Source: an uncultured Oscillospiraceae bacterium (lineage in GTDB: Bacteria > Bacillota > Clostridia > Oscillospirales > Oscillospiraceae). From it: 64,000 nt of DNA. Below are positions 1-9,152 of the stretch, piece by piece. The stretch is from contig CAJULM010000002.1 of the NCBI GenBank assembly GCA_910587285.1, forward strand, positions 49,016-113,015, in the 5' to 3' direction. The position numbers and the translations under genes are program-made. The notes under the pieces are model-generated. The model had not been told where the DNA came from. It did no database searches and saw only the letters and a program-made list of their open reading frames with translations. Within the stretch, counting starts at the first letter, position 1. Every line of letters begins with the position of its first letter.

Positions 1-196
1 TCAGCAGCCGGCCGCCCACGCCCATGGGCAGCTCCTCCTCCACGCCCCGGTGGTTTTGGTACATCAGCGCCTCGAAGTGGGAGCGGTCGGCCTTGAACCC
101 ATAGGTGTTCACGTTGGCGATGTTGTCCCCGTGGACGTTCAGGCGCTGGAGCTGCTGCTGGGCGCCTATGGCGCCGATATAAAAGGATTGATTCAT
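1..196 (-). CDS. Flagellar hook-basal body protein, FlgF/FlgG family (partial, cut by window start)
   Basis: The 65 codons visible begin at an ATG preceded by GAGGGAGC. They read as the conserved N-terminus of rod/hook proteins: a short helix followed by LNVHGDNIANVNTYGFKAD, the flagellar axial-protein N-terminal signature. The frame is still open at base 1, so the rest lies outside the window. It follows another FlgF/FlgG-type gene by 11 bases and ends the visible flagellar operon. The family forms the distal rod or proximal hook segments of the flagellar axis. FlgF and FlgG cannot be told apart from this fragment. Confidence 0.85.
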   Translation of the reverse strand, partial: MNQSFYIGAIGAQQQLQRLNVHGDNIANVNTYGFKADRSHFEALMYQNHRGVEEELPMGVGGRLL

Positions 197-207
197 GCTC
201 CCTCACC

Positions 208-963
208 TCACATACGTCCAATGTCATTGGCGGAATGCCCCATAACCTCATCATACATCTTACTCACCGACGCCGCGCTTTGCAGCGCGCGCTGGCAGGT
301 AAGCATTTCCGTCATCTGACGGATCATGTCCACGTTGGAGCGCTCCAGATACTTCCACAGAATCTGGGGGCTGTCTACCGCTTCCGCGCCCTCGCCAATG
401 AAAAATCCCCGATCGTCCTGTTCCAGCGTCTGCATATCCTCCTCTGGAAAGGTATACACGCCTAAGCTGCCCAGATAGCCGCCGTTCTGGGTGAAAATGT
501 TCCCTTGGGCGTCCACATTCAGCTTGTCCGTGGCCAGCACAATGGGCTCGCCCTCCCGGTCCAGCACTCGGCCCTGGCCGGGATAGCACAGATAGCCCTC
601 ATCGTCCAGGGAGAAGTTTCCTGCGCGGGTGTAGGCCACATTGCCCTCCTCGTCCTGGATGGCGAAGAACCCATCCCCCATGATGGCAAAATCCAAGGGA
701 ATGTTCGTGGGCTCCGGAATGCCCTGATCGTAAATGACGGTGATCTCGCTGTTGGCCCGGATGTAGCTCTGCCGGCCGATGTCCGTGTAGACCTTCTCCT
801 TGTTGCCCACACGGCTGTACATCACATCGTCAAAGGTGGTGGCGGTGTAACGGCTCTCCTTAAAGCCTGAGGTGGAGATGTTCACCATGTTGTTGCCCAC
901 CACGTTCAAGTGCCTCTGCTGGGTCAGCATACCGGAGGTGAGGTTATAAAAGCCTTTATACAT
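208..963 (-). CDS. Flagellar hook-basal body protein, FlgF/FlgG family
   Basis: This 251-residue protein has the axial-protein N-terminal motif (LNVVGNNMVNISTSGFK, near residues 19-35), a middle region with GDGFFAIQDEEG and YTRAGNFSLDDEGYL as in FlgF/FlgG, and a C-terminal helix ending MYDEVMGHSANDIGRM. The family builds the flagellar rod, and the length fits FlgG/FlgF (about 250-265). It lies six bases after fliA and directly before a second family member, an arrangement seen in Firmicutes (flhO/flhP-like pairs). Which of the two is the distal rod protein cannot be decided here. Confidence 0.9.
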   Translation of the reverse strand: MYKGFYNLTSGMLTQQRHLNVVGNNMVNISTSGFKESRYTATTFDDVMYSRVGNKEKVYTDIGRQSYIRANSEITVIYDQGIPEPTNIPLDFAIMGDGFFAIQDEEGNVAYTRAGNFSLDDEGYLCYPGQGRVLDREGEPIVLATDKLNVDAQGNIFTQNGGYLGSLGVYTFPEEDMQTLEQDDRGFFIGEGAEAVDSPQILWKYLERSNVDMIRQMTEMLTCQRALQSAASVSKMYDEVMGHSANDIGRM

Positions 964-969
964 CTTTCA

Positions 970-1812
970 TCATGCCTTCTTCCGCTTTTTGGTGGATTTT
1001 TGGGGTGTTTCACTGTTCATATAGGTGCCCATATGCTCCCGCAGCTTGCCAATGGCCCGGGAGTGGATCTGGGAAATCCGCGGCTCGCTCACTCCCATCA
1101 CCTGGGCGATTTCCTTCATGTGAAGGTTTTTTTCATAGTAGAGGGACAGCACAATCTGCTCATTCTCCTGGAGGGAGGAGATTCCCTGCGCCAAAGTCTG
1201 CTGAAGCTCCCGCTCCTCCAGCACTGTCTCCGGCTGGAGCTTGGGGTCCTGATCGGACACCTCAAAGCGATACCCCTCCAGGTCTCTGGCGTCCATCAGC
1301 GCGTCCAGGGACAGGGTGTTGGACAGAGCCACCCGGGCGGCCTCCTTTTGGTACTTGTCCGTGGGAATGCCCAGGTGCTGAGCCACCTCCTGGTCGGTGG
1401 GAAACCGACCCAGCTCATTGGCCAGATTGGACACCGCCGCGTCGATCTCCTTAGCCCGCTGGCGGATATTCCGGGGCAGCCAATCCTGCTTTCGGGCCAG
1501 GTCGATCACCATCCCCCGGATGCGCTTGGCCACATAGGTCTCAAATTTGATGCCCTTCTCCGGGTCGAATTTGTCGATGGAGGTGAGCAGGGTGAGGATG
1601 CCCTCGCTGACGATGTCGTCCACCTGGGCAAAGCTGCTGTACACCCCCCGGATTTGCAGGGCGGCGCTTTTAATCAGCCCCTCATACCGCAGTACCAAAG
1701 GCCACTTCAGCGTCTCGTCCCCGCTCTGCTTATAGGCGCTGAGCAGGTCCGGCGTACTCATGGCCTCGATCTCCGCCTCGGTATACCGCTTGACGGCAGT
1801 TGGCGCGCTCAT
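970..1812 (-). CDS. fliA: RNA polymerase sigma factor for flagellar operon (sigma-28/SigD)
   Basis: The 280-residue protein has sigma-70 region 2 (DDIVSEGILTLLTSIDKFD, residues about 65-85), region 3 and region 4 with a helix-turn-helix near the C-terminus (MKEIAQVMGVSEPRISQIHS). This is the layout of the FliA/WhiG family, which directs late flagellar and chemotaxis transcription. It overlaps the end of flhA by four bases (ATGA), so translation is probably coupled. A lysine/arginine-rich tail (KKRKKA) ends the protein. FlgM, its usual anti-sigma factor, is not in the window. Confidence 0.95.
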   Translation of the reverse strand: MSAPTAVKRYTEAEIEAMSTPDLLSAYKQSGDETLKWPLVLRYEGLIKSAALQIRGVYSSFAQVDDIVSEGILTLLTSIDKFDPEKGIKFETYVAKRIRGMVIDLARKQDWLPRNIRQRAKEIDAAVSNLANELGRFPTDQEVAQHLGIPTDKYQKEAARVALSNTLSLDALMDARDLEGYRFEVSDQDPKLQPETVLEERELQQTLAQGISSLQENEQIVLSLYYEKNLHMKEIAQVMGVSEPRISQIHSRAIGKLREHMGTYMNSETPQKSTKKRKKA

Positions 1813-3917
1813 GTGCCCACCGCCCTTCGCTGCGTCAGGGCGGGACTCTCGGCCACGATGTTGCCCAGCGCCTGAATCTGCACGCTGTTGGTAATCTCAT
1901 TGAACGACAGCACGTAGACGTTGGGATAGAACTGAGTGATCATCTTGCTGAAGTAGCCCCGAATCACCTGGCTGACCAGGATGACCGGCGTCTGAGCCAA
2001 GTCCCCGAACTTTTTCAGGTGCTCCGCCATCTGAGTGATGATGCTCTGCATCATCTCCGGCCCCATGGCCAGATAGACGCCCTGCTCGTTGCGGGTGAGC
2101 GAGGAGATAATCTTCTTCTCCACCTCGGCGTCCAGGGTGATCACCCGCAGCTGCCCATCCTCGCAGAATCGGCGCGTGATGGTGCGGGCCAGCGCGCCGC
2201 GCACCTGCTCGGTGGTCATATCCAAATCACGGCCCAGGGCCATGGCGTCGGCCGCCGTCTCCACAATGGTGGACAGGTCCTTAATGGGCACGCCCTCCTG
2301 AAGCAGATTGCGCAGCAGCTTTTCCAGCTTGGCGTAGGGGATGATGCCAGGGATGGCCTCCTCCACCAGCTCCGGGGAGGTCTGCTTCAGGTTCTCCACC
2401 AGGCGAATGGTCTCGGACCGGGTGAGCAGCTCATAGGCGTGCTTCTTCACCGTCTCCGCCAGGTGGGTGAGCATAACCGACAGCGGATCAATGACGTTGT
2501 AGCCGTAAATCTCCGCCAGCTCCTTGTTCTCGGGCAGAATCCACCGGGAGGGGATGCCGTAGGCCGGCTCAATGGTTTCAATGCCATCAATCTCGCCCAG
2601 GGGGCTGGGCGGCTCCAGCGCCAGATAGTAATCCACCAGGATTTCTCCCTGGGCCACCACCTCGCCCTTGATGCGGATGGCGTACTGGTTTGTCCCCAAC
2701 GCGGAGGAGTCGTGCAGGCGGATGGAGGGGATGACAAATCCCATATCCTGGGCGTACTGCCGCCGGAAGATGACGATCCGGCTGATGAGCTTGCCGCCGT
2801 GGCTCTCATCCACCAAGGGGATAAGGCTGTAGCCAAACTCCATCTCCACCGGTTCCACCGATAGCAGGGAGTATACGTTGTTGATGTCCTTATAGTAATC
2901 GTTCTCGCTGGGGACGGCCAGTTCGGGGGGGAGCTCCGGCGCCTGAACCGCCGCCTCTGCCTCCGCCTGACGCTGGGCCTCCATCTGGCGGATGAGGACA
3001 AACCCGCCGCCCAGAAGGGCCGCGCCGCCGATGAACAGCGGAACGGTGGGCGTACCGGGGATGAGCGCCAGAATCACCAGGATCACGCCGGTGGTCATGA
3101 TGGCGCGGGGCTGGGCCTTGAACTGCCCCATCACGTCCATGTTCAGGCTGCCGTCGGACACGGAACGGGTGACAATCATGCCCGTGGCGGTGGAGATCAT
3201 CAGGGAGGGTATCTGGGACACCAGTCCGTCGCCGATGGTGAGGATACCATAGGTGCTCATGATCTGCCCAATGTCACCGCCGCCGTTGACGAATCCGATG
3301 GCGATGCCGCCCACCAGGTTGATAACCGTGATGATGATGGACATGGTGGAGTCGCCCTTGACGATTTTGGTGGCGCCGTCCATAGCGCCGTAAAAATCGG
3401 CCTCCTTCTGAATCTTCTCCCGGCGCATCCGTGCCTGCTGCTCGTCAATAAGGCCGGAGGACAAATCGGCGTCAATGGCCATCTGCTTACCGGGCATGGC
3501 GTCCAGGGTAAACCGAGCGGCCACCTCGGACACGCGTTCAGCGCCCTTGGTGATGACGATAAGCTGCACCAGCACGATGATGAAGAAGATGACGAAGCCT
3601 ACCACAAGATTGCCGCCCGTAACCAACTGGCCAAAGTTTTGAATCACCACACCGGGATTACCGGTGGTGAGAATCATTCGGGTACTGGACACGTTCATGC
3701 CCAGGCGGAACAGAGTGGTAATGAGCAATAGGGAGGGGAAGATGGAAAAATCCAGCGCCTCCGAGATGTTCATGGTGATCATGAGGATCATGACCGATAG
3801 GCCGATGTTCACCACCAGCAGAATATCCAGAATGGCGGGGTTCAGCGGGACGAACAGAAACATGACTACAACCACCACAAACAGCGCTATGCTATTGTTT
3901 AGGATGCGCTTGAGCAT
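1809..3917 (-). CDS. flhA: Flagellar biosynthesis protein FlhA (export gate)
   Basis: At 702 residues it has the usual FlhA length. The N-terminal half is a polytopic membrane domain (about eight segments, starting at residues 8-35) with the conserved FHIPEP-type region near residues 130-210. The C-terminal half is the cytosolic domain that receives export substrates and chaperones (for example PSRWILPENKELAEIYGYNVIDP). It is the largest part of the flagellar type III export gate with FlhB, FliP, FliQ and FliR. It follows flhB by 36 bases and runs straight into fliA; the flhF and flhG genes usual at this position in many Firmicutes are missing. Confidence 0.98.
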   Translation of the reverse strand: MLKRILNNSIALFVVVVVMFLFVPLNPAILDILLVVNIGLSVMILMITMNISEALDFSIFPSLLLITTLFRLGMNVSSTRMILTTGNPGVVIQNFGQLVTGGNLVVGFVIFFIIVLVQLIVITKGAERVSEVAARFTLDAMPGKQMAIDADLSSGLIDEQQARMRREKIQKEADFYGAMDGATKIVKGDSTMSIIITVINLVGGIAIGFVNGGGDIGQIMSTYGILTIGDGLVSQIPSLMISTATGMIVTRSVSDGSLNMDVMGQFKAQPRAIMTTGVILVILALIPGTPTVPLFIGGAALLGGGFVLIRQMEAQRQAEAEAAVQAPELPPELAVPSENDYYKDINNVYSLLSVEPVEMEFGYSLIPLVDESHGGKLISRIVIFRRQYAQDMGFVIPSIRLHDSSALGTNQYAIRIKGEVVAQGEILVDYYLALEPPSPLGEIDGIETIEPAYGIPSRWILPENKELAEIYGYNVIDPLSVMLTHLAETVKKHAYELLTRSETIRLVENLKQTSPELVEEAIPGIIPYAKLEKLLRNLLQEGVPIKDLSTIVETAADAMALGRDLDMTTEQVRGALARTITRRFCEDGQLRVITLDAEVEKKIISSLTRNEQGVYLAMGPEMMQSIITQMAEHLKKFGDLAQTPVILVSQVIRGYFSKMITQFYPNVYVLSFNEITNSVQIQALGNIVAESPALTQRRAVGT

Positions 3918-3953
3918 AGACTTACCTCCTGGCGGAACCCAGCTTTACTGCCA

Positions 3954-5024
3954 TCACTTCACGATCTGTTTCTTTTCGTTCAGCTTGAAGATATACACCA
4001 GAACCTCCGCCACCGGACCGTACAGGTCGGGGGGGATAAACTGGTTTAATTCTGACTGAGCATACAGCGCCCGGGCCAGCGGAACGTTTTCTATCACCGC
4101 AATTTTGTGCTCCTCGGCGATCTCCACAATGCGCATGGCGACGTTATCCTGGCCCTTGGCCAGCACAATGGGTGCGTCGTCCTGCTCCGGCTTATAGCGC
4201 AGAGCTACGGCAAAGTGGGTGGGGTTACGGATGACCACATCTGCGCCCGGCACCTGCTGCATCATGCGCTGCTGGGCCCTCCGGCGCTGGATCTCCTTGA
4301 TTTTCCCCTTTACCTGGGGGTCGCCTTCCATCTGTTTATATTCTTCCTTAACCTCCTGCTTGGTCATCTTCATCTGCCGCTCATAATCCCACCACTGGTA
4401 GAAAAAGTCCATGGCGGCCACCACCACAAAGGCGATGCTGATGCGCAATACCATGCCCCCCGACACCTCCACCAAATGGACTACAGCGGCGGTCAGGTCA
4501 ACGTATAGGTAATTGGAGCTCTCCAGCAACATATCCCGAATGCTCATGAAGATGATGGTCAGGAGAAGAATAATCTTAATCAGGTTTTTCAGCGTCTCAA
4601 TGACGCTTTTCAGGGAAAACAACCGCTTAATGCCCTGCAAAGGGCTGAGGCGGCTGAATTTCGGCTTGATGGATTCGCCGCTGACCAGGAACCTGGTCTG
4701 GGCAAAGGTTGCGCCCACGGCGCACAGAATGGCCACGGCTATCACCGGCCCCACCGTCTTGAGAATCACCATAATTGCCTGAATGGCCAGCTCACCTGAC
4801 GTGCTGCCCACCTCTCGGGGTTCCTCCCCCATGGTGGTCAGGCACAGCGCCATAAAACCGCCCAGCTGCTGAGCAAAGGCGCTGGTGAGGAGCCAGAGAG
4901 TGATGAAGGTGCCCAGCAGGCTGGCCACCGCCACCGCATCCCGGCTCATAAAAACGTTGCCTTTTTTTCGTTCGTCCCGTCGCTTTTTCGGTGTTGCTTT
5001 TTCTGTTTTATTGCCTTCGGCCAA
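3954..5024 (-). CDS. flhB: Flagellar biosynthesis protein FlhB (export switch)
   Basis: The 356-residue protein has a basic N-terminus (EKATPKKRRDERKKG), four predicted membrane segments between residues 30 and 210, and a cytosolic tail. The autocleavage motif NPTH is intact at residues 267-270. Cleavage there is the family's substrate-specificity switch from rod/hook to filament export, working with FliK. It sits between fliR and flhA in canonical order. A 92-base gap with no recognisable gene separates it from fliR. Confidence 0.97.
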   Translation of the reverse strand: MAEGNKTEKATPKKRRDERKKGNVFMSRDAVAVASLLGTFITLWLLTSAFAQQLGGFMALCLTTMGEEPREVGSTSGELAIQAIMVILKTVGPVIAVAILCAVGATFAQTRFLVSGESIKPKFSRLSPLQGIKRLFSLKSVIETLKNLIKIILLLTIIFMSIRDMLLESSNYLYVDLTAAVVHLVEVSGGMVLRISIAFVVVAAMDFFYQWWDYERQMKMTKQEVKEEYKQMEGDPQVKGKIKEIQRRRAQQRMMQQVPGADVVIRNPTHFAVALRYKPEQDDAPIVLAKGQDNVAMRIVEIAEEHKIAVIENVPLARALYAQSELNQFIPPDLYGPVAEVLVYIFKLNEKKQIVK

Positions 5025-5116
5025 CGTCCATCTCCCCTTTGCGCCGATGGGTCCCCGTCCTTTCCCAAACGGGGGGAGGGGAGACGAAGCGGAAGCTTAC
5101 CGAATGGCGGCCCCGG

Positions 5117-5884
5117 TCATCCGCCGACGAGAAGCAAAATATCATGGAGCTTGTTCATCATCGTGCGCTCCGCCTCAATGAGAAACTCGCTGAAGGGAAT
5201 CATCAGCATAAACAGCAGGGCCAGACCCACAATCACCTTCAGTTCAATGTTGATGGCAAACACGTTGATCTGGGGGATCACCTTCATCAGCACCCCCATG
5301 CCCACCTGGGCAATCAGCTCCGCAGCCAGAATCGGCATACACAGCTTCACCGCCAGGACAGTGCACTCTACGAACAGCTCCAGCATGAATTGAAACGCAG
5401 GCACGCCAATGGATACCGCCCCCAAGGGGACGATTTCCTCTGAGGTGAGGAAAATGCGCAGCAGCGTGTAGTGCCCTCCTCCGGCGAAAAACAGCAGAGT
5501 CATGAGCACATTGAGAATCTGCCCACTGACGGACATACTGGACGAGGTCCCCGGATCATACATTTGATTCATGGTCATACCCATCTGGGTGTCGATCATA
5601 GAGCCCGCCAGCTGGGGAATGTAAAAGAAAAAATTTACCGCCATCCCCAGCAGGAATCCCAGCCCCATCTCCAGCAGGATTCTCACCACCAGCTCTGGGA
5701 TGCCCCCAGGAACCGGCACCTGTTGGTCCGTCACTCCCATGACAAACCAGGACAGCACCAGCACCATGCCGCTGCGAAAGGCCGCGGGAATATTGGTGCG
5801 CCCCAGAATGGGATTAAAGAGGATAAACCCGCTCACGCGGGCCATGATATAGAGCAGCAGGGTCATCTCCGGCCAATCAAACAT
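5117..5884 (-). CDS. fliR: Flagellar biosynthetic protein FliR
   Basis: This is a 255-residue polytopic membrane protein of the FliR/MopE/SpaR family, starting MFDWPEMTLLLYIMARVSGF and containing the conserved NPILGRTNIPA-type stretch. It is a component of the flagellar type III export gate. The start at 5884 is preferred over an upstream in-frame ATG because GGGAGGGG lies six bases before it and this removes overlap with fliQ. It follows fliQ by 16 bases, in canonical fliP-fliQ-fliR order. Confidence 0.96.
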   Translation of the reverse strand: MFDWPEMTLLLYIMARVSGFILFNPILGRTNIPAAFRSGMVLVLSWFVMGVTDQQVPVPGGIPELVVRILLEMGLGFLLGMAVNFFFYIPQLAGSMIDTQMGMTMNQMYDPGTSSSMSVSGQILNVLMTLLFFAGGGHYTLLRIFLTSEEIVPLGAVSIGVPAFQFMLELFVECTVLAVKLCMPILAAELIAQVGMGVLMKVIPQINVFAINIELKVIVGLALLFMLMIPFSEFLIEAERTMMNKLHDILLLVGG

Positions 5885-5900
5885 GGGATGCCCCTCCCGC

Positions 5901-6161
5901 TCAGCTGGCAATCAGCTGGAATATCTCGTAGGTGTAATCCTTGAGGGTATCCAGCATCCATCCGCCGCCCAGCAGCAGCACGCCGATCACCACGATCAGC
6001 TTGAGCACAAAGGAGATCGTCTGCTCATGAATCTGTGTGACCGCTTGAAAAATGGCCACCACCACGCCCACGATCATACTCAGCAGAAGCATTGGGCTGG
6101 CCAGCTTAATGGCGATGCCCACCGCATCCCGCATCAGGTCCATTGCCTGCGTGGTATCCAT
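5901..6161 (-). CDS. fliQ: Flagellar biosynthetic protein FliQ
   Basis: At 86 residues this is a typical FliQ with two transmembrane hairpin segments (residues about 17-40 and 52-74) and the conserved AIFQAVTQIHEQTISFVLK core. FliQ packs around FliP in the export gate in several copies. It lies between fliP and fliR with short spacers. Confidence 0.97.
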   Translation of the reverse strand: MDTTQAMDLMRDAVGIAIKLASPMLLLSMIVGVVVAIFQAVTQIHEQTISFVLKLIVVIGVLLLGGGWMLDTLKDYTYEIFQLIAS

Positions 6162-6186
6162 GGCGACTCCTTTCTGGGATCGTTAA

Positions 6187-6855
6187 TCAGTACACTCCCT
6201 GAATCAAGCTGGAGAACATCAGCTGCCAGCCATTGACAGACACAAACAGCAGCAGCTTAAAGGGTGTGGAAATCATAGCCGGCGGCAGCATAATCATGCC
6301 CATGGACATCAGCGTGGAAGATACCACCACGTCGATGAGCAGGAAGGGAATATACAACAAGAAGCCGTTGAAGAAGGCCCGTTCCAGCTCCTGGGTCATA
6401 AAGGCGGGCACGATGAGGCGCAGGGGAAGCTCCATCGCCTGCGCTCTGTCCGCAGGCACGTTCACATGGGCCAGCTCGCAGTACATCTCCAGCGTGTCCC
6501 ACTTGACGTTGTCCAGCATAAACTCCCTGAGCGGGACGGACGCCCTGTCAAGAAACTCCTCCTGGCCGATTTCCTCATCCAGATATGGCTCCCACGCCTC
6601 CTCCCCAATCCGGGTCAGCACTGGATTCATGGTAATCAGGGTGAGGAACAGCGCGATGCCCACCAGCACCACGTTGGGCGGACTCTGCTGCGTGCCCATG
6701 GCAGTGCGCAGAAAGGACAGGGAGATGATGTACCGGGCAAAGGAGGTCATCATCACCAGCAGGGAGGGCAGCAGGGCGATCATGGTGGTGAGGAACAGCA
6801 CTTCCAGCGTCTGCACGCTGTCGCCGTTGATGTTAATCAGGCTGTCGGTCGGCAT
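6187..6855 (-). CDS. fliP: Flagellar biosynthetic protein FliP
   Basis: The protein contains the FliP signature FARYIISLSFLRTAMGTQQSPPN near residue 40 and the C-terminal VSSTLMSMGMIMLPPAMISTPFKLL. It forms the core pore of the flagellar export gate. The start at 6855 (MPTDSLININ) follows GAGGTGAGG by a few bases and gives 222 residues. The longer in-frame ORF would run into fliO with an unlikely arginine-rich leader. With this start there is no long cleavable signal peptide, unlike enterobacterial FliP. Confidence 0.96.
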   Translation of the reverse strand: MPTDSLININGDSVQTLEVLFLTTMIALLPSLLVMMTSFARYIISLSFLRTAMGTQQSPPNVVLVGIALFLTLITMNPVLTRIGEEAWEPYLDEEIGQEEFLDRASVPLREFMLDNVKWDTLEMYCELAHVNVPADRAQAMELPLRLIVPAFMTQELERAFFNGFLLYIPFLLIDVVVSSTLMSMGMIMLPPAMISTPFKLLLFVSVNGWQLMFSSLIQGVY

Positions 6856-6862
6856 ACCATCC

Positions 6863-7270
6863 TCACCTCGGTTTTCTTTGCTTGAGTACGGTGCGCAGCG
6901 CCTCGCCAAAGCTGGGCGGCGCATTGGGGTCTGAGGCCGGCTCCGTTAAGGCCTTTGCCTCCTCCGCCGTCAACTCCGCCAGCAGGGAAATCCCCGACGG
7001 GACCACCCCAAGCAGGAGATACCGCTCCCCCGCTCTCACCAACGCCACGCTCTGCTCCCGCCCTAAGGGCAGCCGGGTCAGCACCTTAAACTGCTCGGTA
7101 CTGCTGCCGGATAGGGCCGCCATCCCGCCGCCCCGCCCCGCCACATATTTTGTGAACAGGTACGCCAGCGCAATCACGGCCACCACGCACACCAGCATCC
7201 ACAACAGGGAGAGGATATTGTTCAGTGCGCCGCTCTGGGTCAGCCCCACGGGAAACTTGCGAAAAGGCAT
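6863..7270 (-). CDS. fliO: FliO-like flagellar biosynthesis membrane protein
   Basis: The 135-residue protein has one N-terminal membrane segment (residues about 17-40) followed by a small basic cytosolic domain with FKVLTRLPLGREQSVALVRAG and YLLLGVV. This is the FliO/FliZ pattern. FliO helps assemble or stabilise FliP. The position directly before fliP is diagnostic. Sequence conservation in this family is weak, so the call rests on topology, the QSVALVRAG-type core and synteny. No clear Shine-Dalgarno precedes it, so it is probably coupled to cheY. Confidence 0.85.
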   Translation of the reverse strand: MPFRKFPVGLTQSGALNNILSLLWMLVCVVAVIALAYLFTKYVAGRGGGMAALSGSSTEQFKVLTRLPLGREQSVALVRAGERYLLLGVVPSGISLLAELTAEEAKALTEPASDPNAPPSFGEALRTVLKQRKPR

Positions 7271-7275
7271 CTGAA

Positions 7276-7644
7276 TCAGGGCGCGCCCAGAATAGAGGTA
7301 ACGGTCTTTAGCACGCGGTCAGGCTTAAAGGGCTTTACGATGAAGTCCTTGGCACCGGAGCGAACCGCGTCCATAACCATGCTCTCCTGGCCCATAGCGG
7401 AGCACATGACCACATTGGCGCTGCCGTCCTTGGCGCGGATGGCCTTCAGGGCCTCCAAGCCGTCCATGTTGGGCATGGTGATGTCCATCACCACCAGGTC
7501 GGGACCGATCTCGCTGAACTTCTCCACCGCATCGGCACCGTCCACAGCTTCAAACACCTCGGTGTAGCCATTCTTGGTCAGAGTGTCCTTGATCATCTTG
7601 CGCATGAAAGCAGCGTCATCCACTAACAGAATTTTCTTAGCCAT
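7276..7644 (-). CDS. cheY: Chemotaxis response regulator CheY
   Basis: This is a single receiver domain of 122 residues with the acidic pair in LLVDDAAFMRKM, phospho-acceptor Asp in LVVMDITMPNMDG, the conserved Thr/Ser position in MCSAMGQE and the Lys in IVKPFKPD. Phosphorylated CheY binds the motor switch. The start at 7644 (MAKKILL) is preferred to the ATG five codons upstream because AAAGGATGG is eight bases before it. The gene sits between fliY and fliO as in Bacillus-type fla/che operons. CheA, CheW and receptors are not in the window. Confidence 0.95.
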   Translation of the reverse strand: MAKKILLVDDAAFMRKMIKDTLTKNGYTEVFEAVDGADAVEKFSEIGPDLVVMDITMPNMDGLEALKAIRAKDGSANVVMCSAMGQESMVMDAVRSGAKDFIVKPFKPDRVLKTVTSILGAP

Positions 7645-7709
7645 GGTTGTATCCATCCTTTTTCAATTTATGTTGTGTACCTCGCTATACAGCGGCGCGG
7701 GAACTGCTC

Positions 7710-9149
7710 TTATTTTTTTGTCGCCAGCATCTCAATGGCCGAAGTCTGTACGATCTCTGTGATTCGCACACCGAAGTTGTCCTCGATTACCACAACCTCG
7801 CCCCGGGCAATGCACTTGCCGTTGACAAACAAATCCACCTGGTCGCCGGCCAGCTTATCCAGCACGACCAGCGAGCCTTTGGCAAATTCCAAAATATCCT
7901 GCACCTTCCGGCGTGCCCGGCCAATCTCCACTGTTACCTGGAGCGGCACCTCCATAATCAAATCCAGATTCTGCGCCTGCTCCTTGCTCAGCCGGTCCGC
8001 CGCGTCCATTTCCTCCATAGCCACCGGCTTGGTAGAAATCACCTTCGGCTCCGGCGCAGCCCTCTGGGCTTGCTCCTGCTGCGCGGGATAGGGGTAGGGA
8101 TAGGGCGGATAGTACATCGGCGGATAGCCCATATAGCCGCCCTGCATCATCCCGTCCGGCCCGGGCACAGGATAGGGGGGCATCTGTCCCGGCTGGCCCA
8201 TCTGGGCCGCAGGTCCGCTCTGAACCGGCGCGGGGGCGGGCTGCGGAGCAGCCTGAGCCGCAGGCGCAGGAGACGGCGCGGGCGCGGGGGCAGGAGCGGG
8301 CTCAGCTCCGCCGCCCATCCCGGACAGCATCCGCTCAATCTCCTCCTGGCTCATCTTCTGGCCGCCGCCGCTGGGCGCACTCTCCGGCGCGGGAGCAGGA
8401 GCGGGCTCCGGCGTCCCGTTCATCCCCGCCAGCATCCGTTCGATGTCCTCCTGGCTCATCTTTTGGTCGCTGCCGCCGGACACAGGCTCCGGCGCGGGGG
8501 CGGGAGCGGGCTGCGCCGCGGGAGCGGCATCCGCCTCTCCCACAGAAATCTCGTCCTCCAGCCCCAGACTCTTAATCAACTCCTTGGCCAACGCCACGGA
8601 CATCACATTCATGAACTCGCTTTCCAGCGCGTTCTCGATTTTCAGGAAAAAGCGCACCACCACAATTTGGTCCGCACCCGTGGGCAGATGCTCCTGCTTG
8701 AACTGCTCCAGATTATCCAGTTCAAAGGACTGCGGCGTGGAAATGTCCACCCGGAAGCCCAAGAAGTCGGACATGGCGGTGGCCGCCGACCCCATCATCT
8801 GGTTCATAACCTCGCATACGCAGCTGATGGTCAGCTCGTTGAGCTCAAATTCCTCATCGGGGGTCTCCATCCCCATCAGGATGTCTACGATGACCTTGAT
8901 GTCGCTGCGCTTGAGCAGCATGATATTGCTGCCCTCCAGGCCCTCTACATACTTGATCTCTACGCCGATGGCGGGCTCCAGGTTCCCCAGCGAAAAATCC
9001 TTCACGTCCACCACCGTGACCGTAGGCGTGGTGATGTCCACGCGGTGGTCCAGCATATTGGATACCGCGGTGGCCGAGGAGCCAAGGCTGATATTCATCA
9101 TCTCGCCCAAGGCATCTATCGCCATTGGGCTGAACAATTCCTTCTCCAT
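7710..9149 (-). CDS. fliY: Flagellar switch/CheY-P phosphatase FliY with long Pro/Ala linker
   Basis: This 479-residue protein has a CheC-type phosphatase domain (residues about 1-200), a low-complexity Ala/Pro/Gly/Tyr-rich linker (about 205-370) and a C-terminal FliN/SpoA domain (about 393-475) that joins the switch C-ring. Both CheC active-site signatures are intact: E16..N19 with P42, and E113..N116 with P139. The short CheY-docking motif expected at the FliY N-terminus is absent. Instead, two copies of KMSQE(D/E)IERMLxGM occur in the linker at residues 230-243 and 265-278. The protein is longer than Bacillus FliY (about 380) because of the linker. It lies three bases after fliM. Confidence 0.95.
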   Translation of the reverse strand: MEKELFSPMAIDALGEMMNISLGSSATAVSNMLDHRVDITTPTVTVVDVKDFSLGNLEPAIGVEIKYVEGLEGSNIMLLKRSDIKVIVDILMGMETPDEEFELNELTISCVCEVMNQMMGSAATAMSDFLGFRVDISTPQSFELDNLEQFKQEHLPTGADQIVVVRFFLKIENALESEFMNVMSVALAKELIKSLGLEDEISVGEADAAPAAQPAPAPAPEPVSGGSDQKMSQEDIERMLAGMNGTPEPAPAPAPESAPSGGGQKMSQEEIERMLSGMGGGAEPAPAPAPAPSPAPAAQAAPQPAPAPVQSGPAAQMGQPGQMPPYPVPGPDGMMQGGYMGYPPMYYPPYPYPYPAQQEQAQRAAPEPKVISTKPVAMEEMDAADRLSKEQAQNLDLIMEVPLQVTVEIGRARRKVQDILEFAKGSLVVLDKLAGDQVDLFVNGKCIARGEVVVIEDNFGVRITEIVQTSAIEMLATKK

Positions 9150-9152
9150 CGC

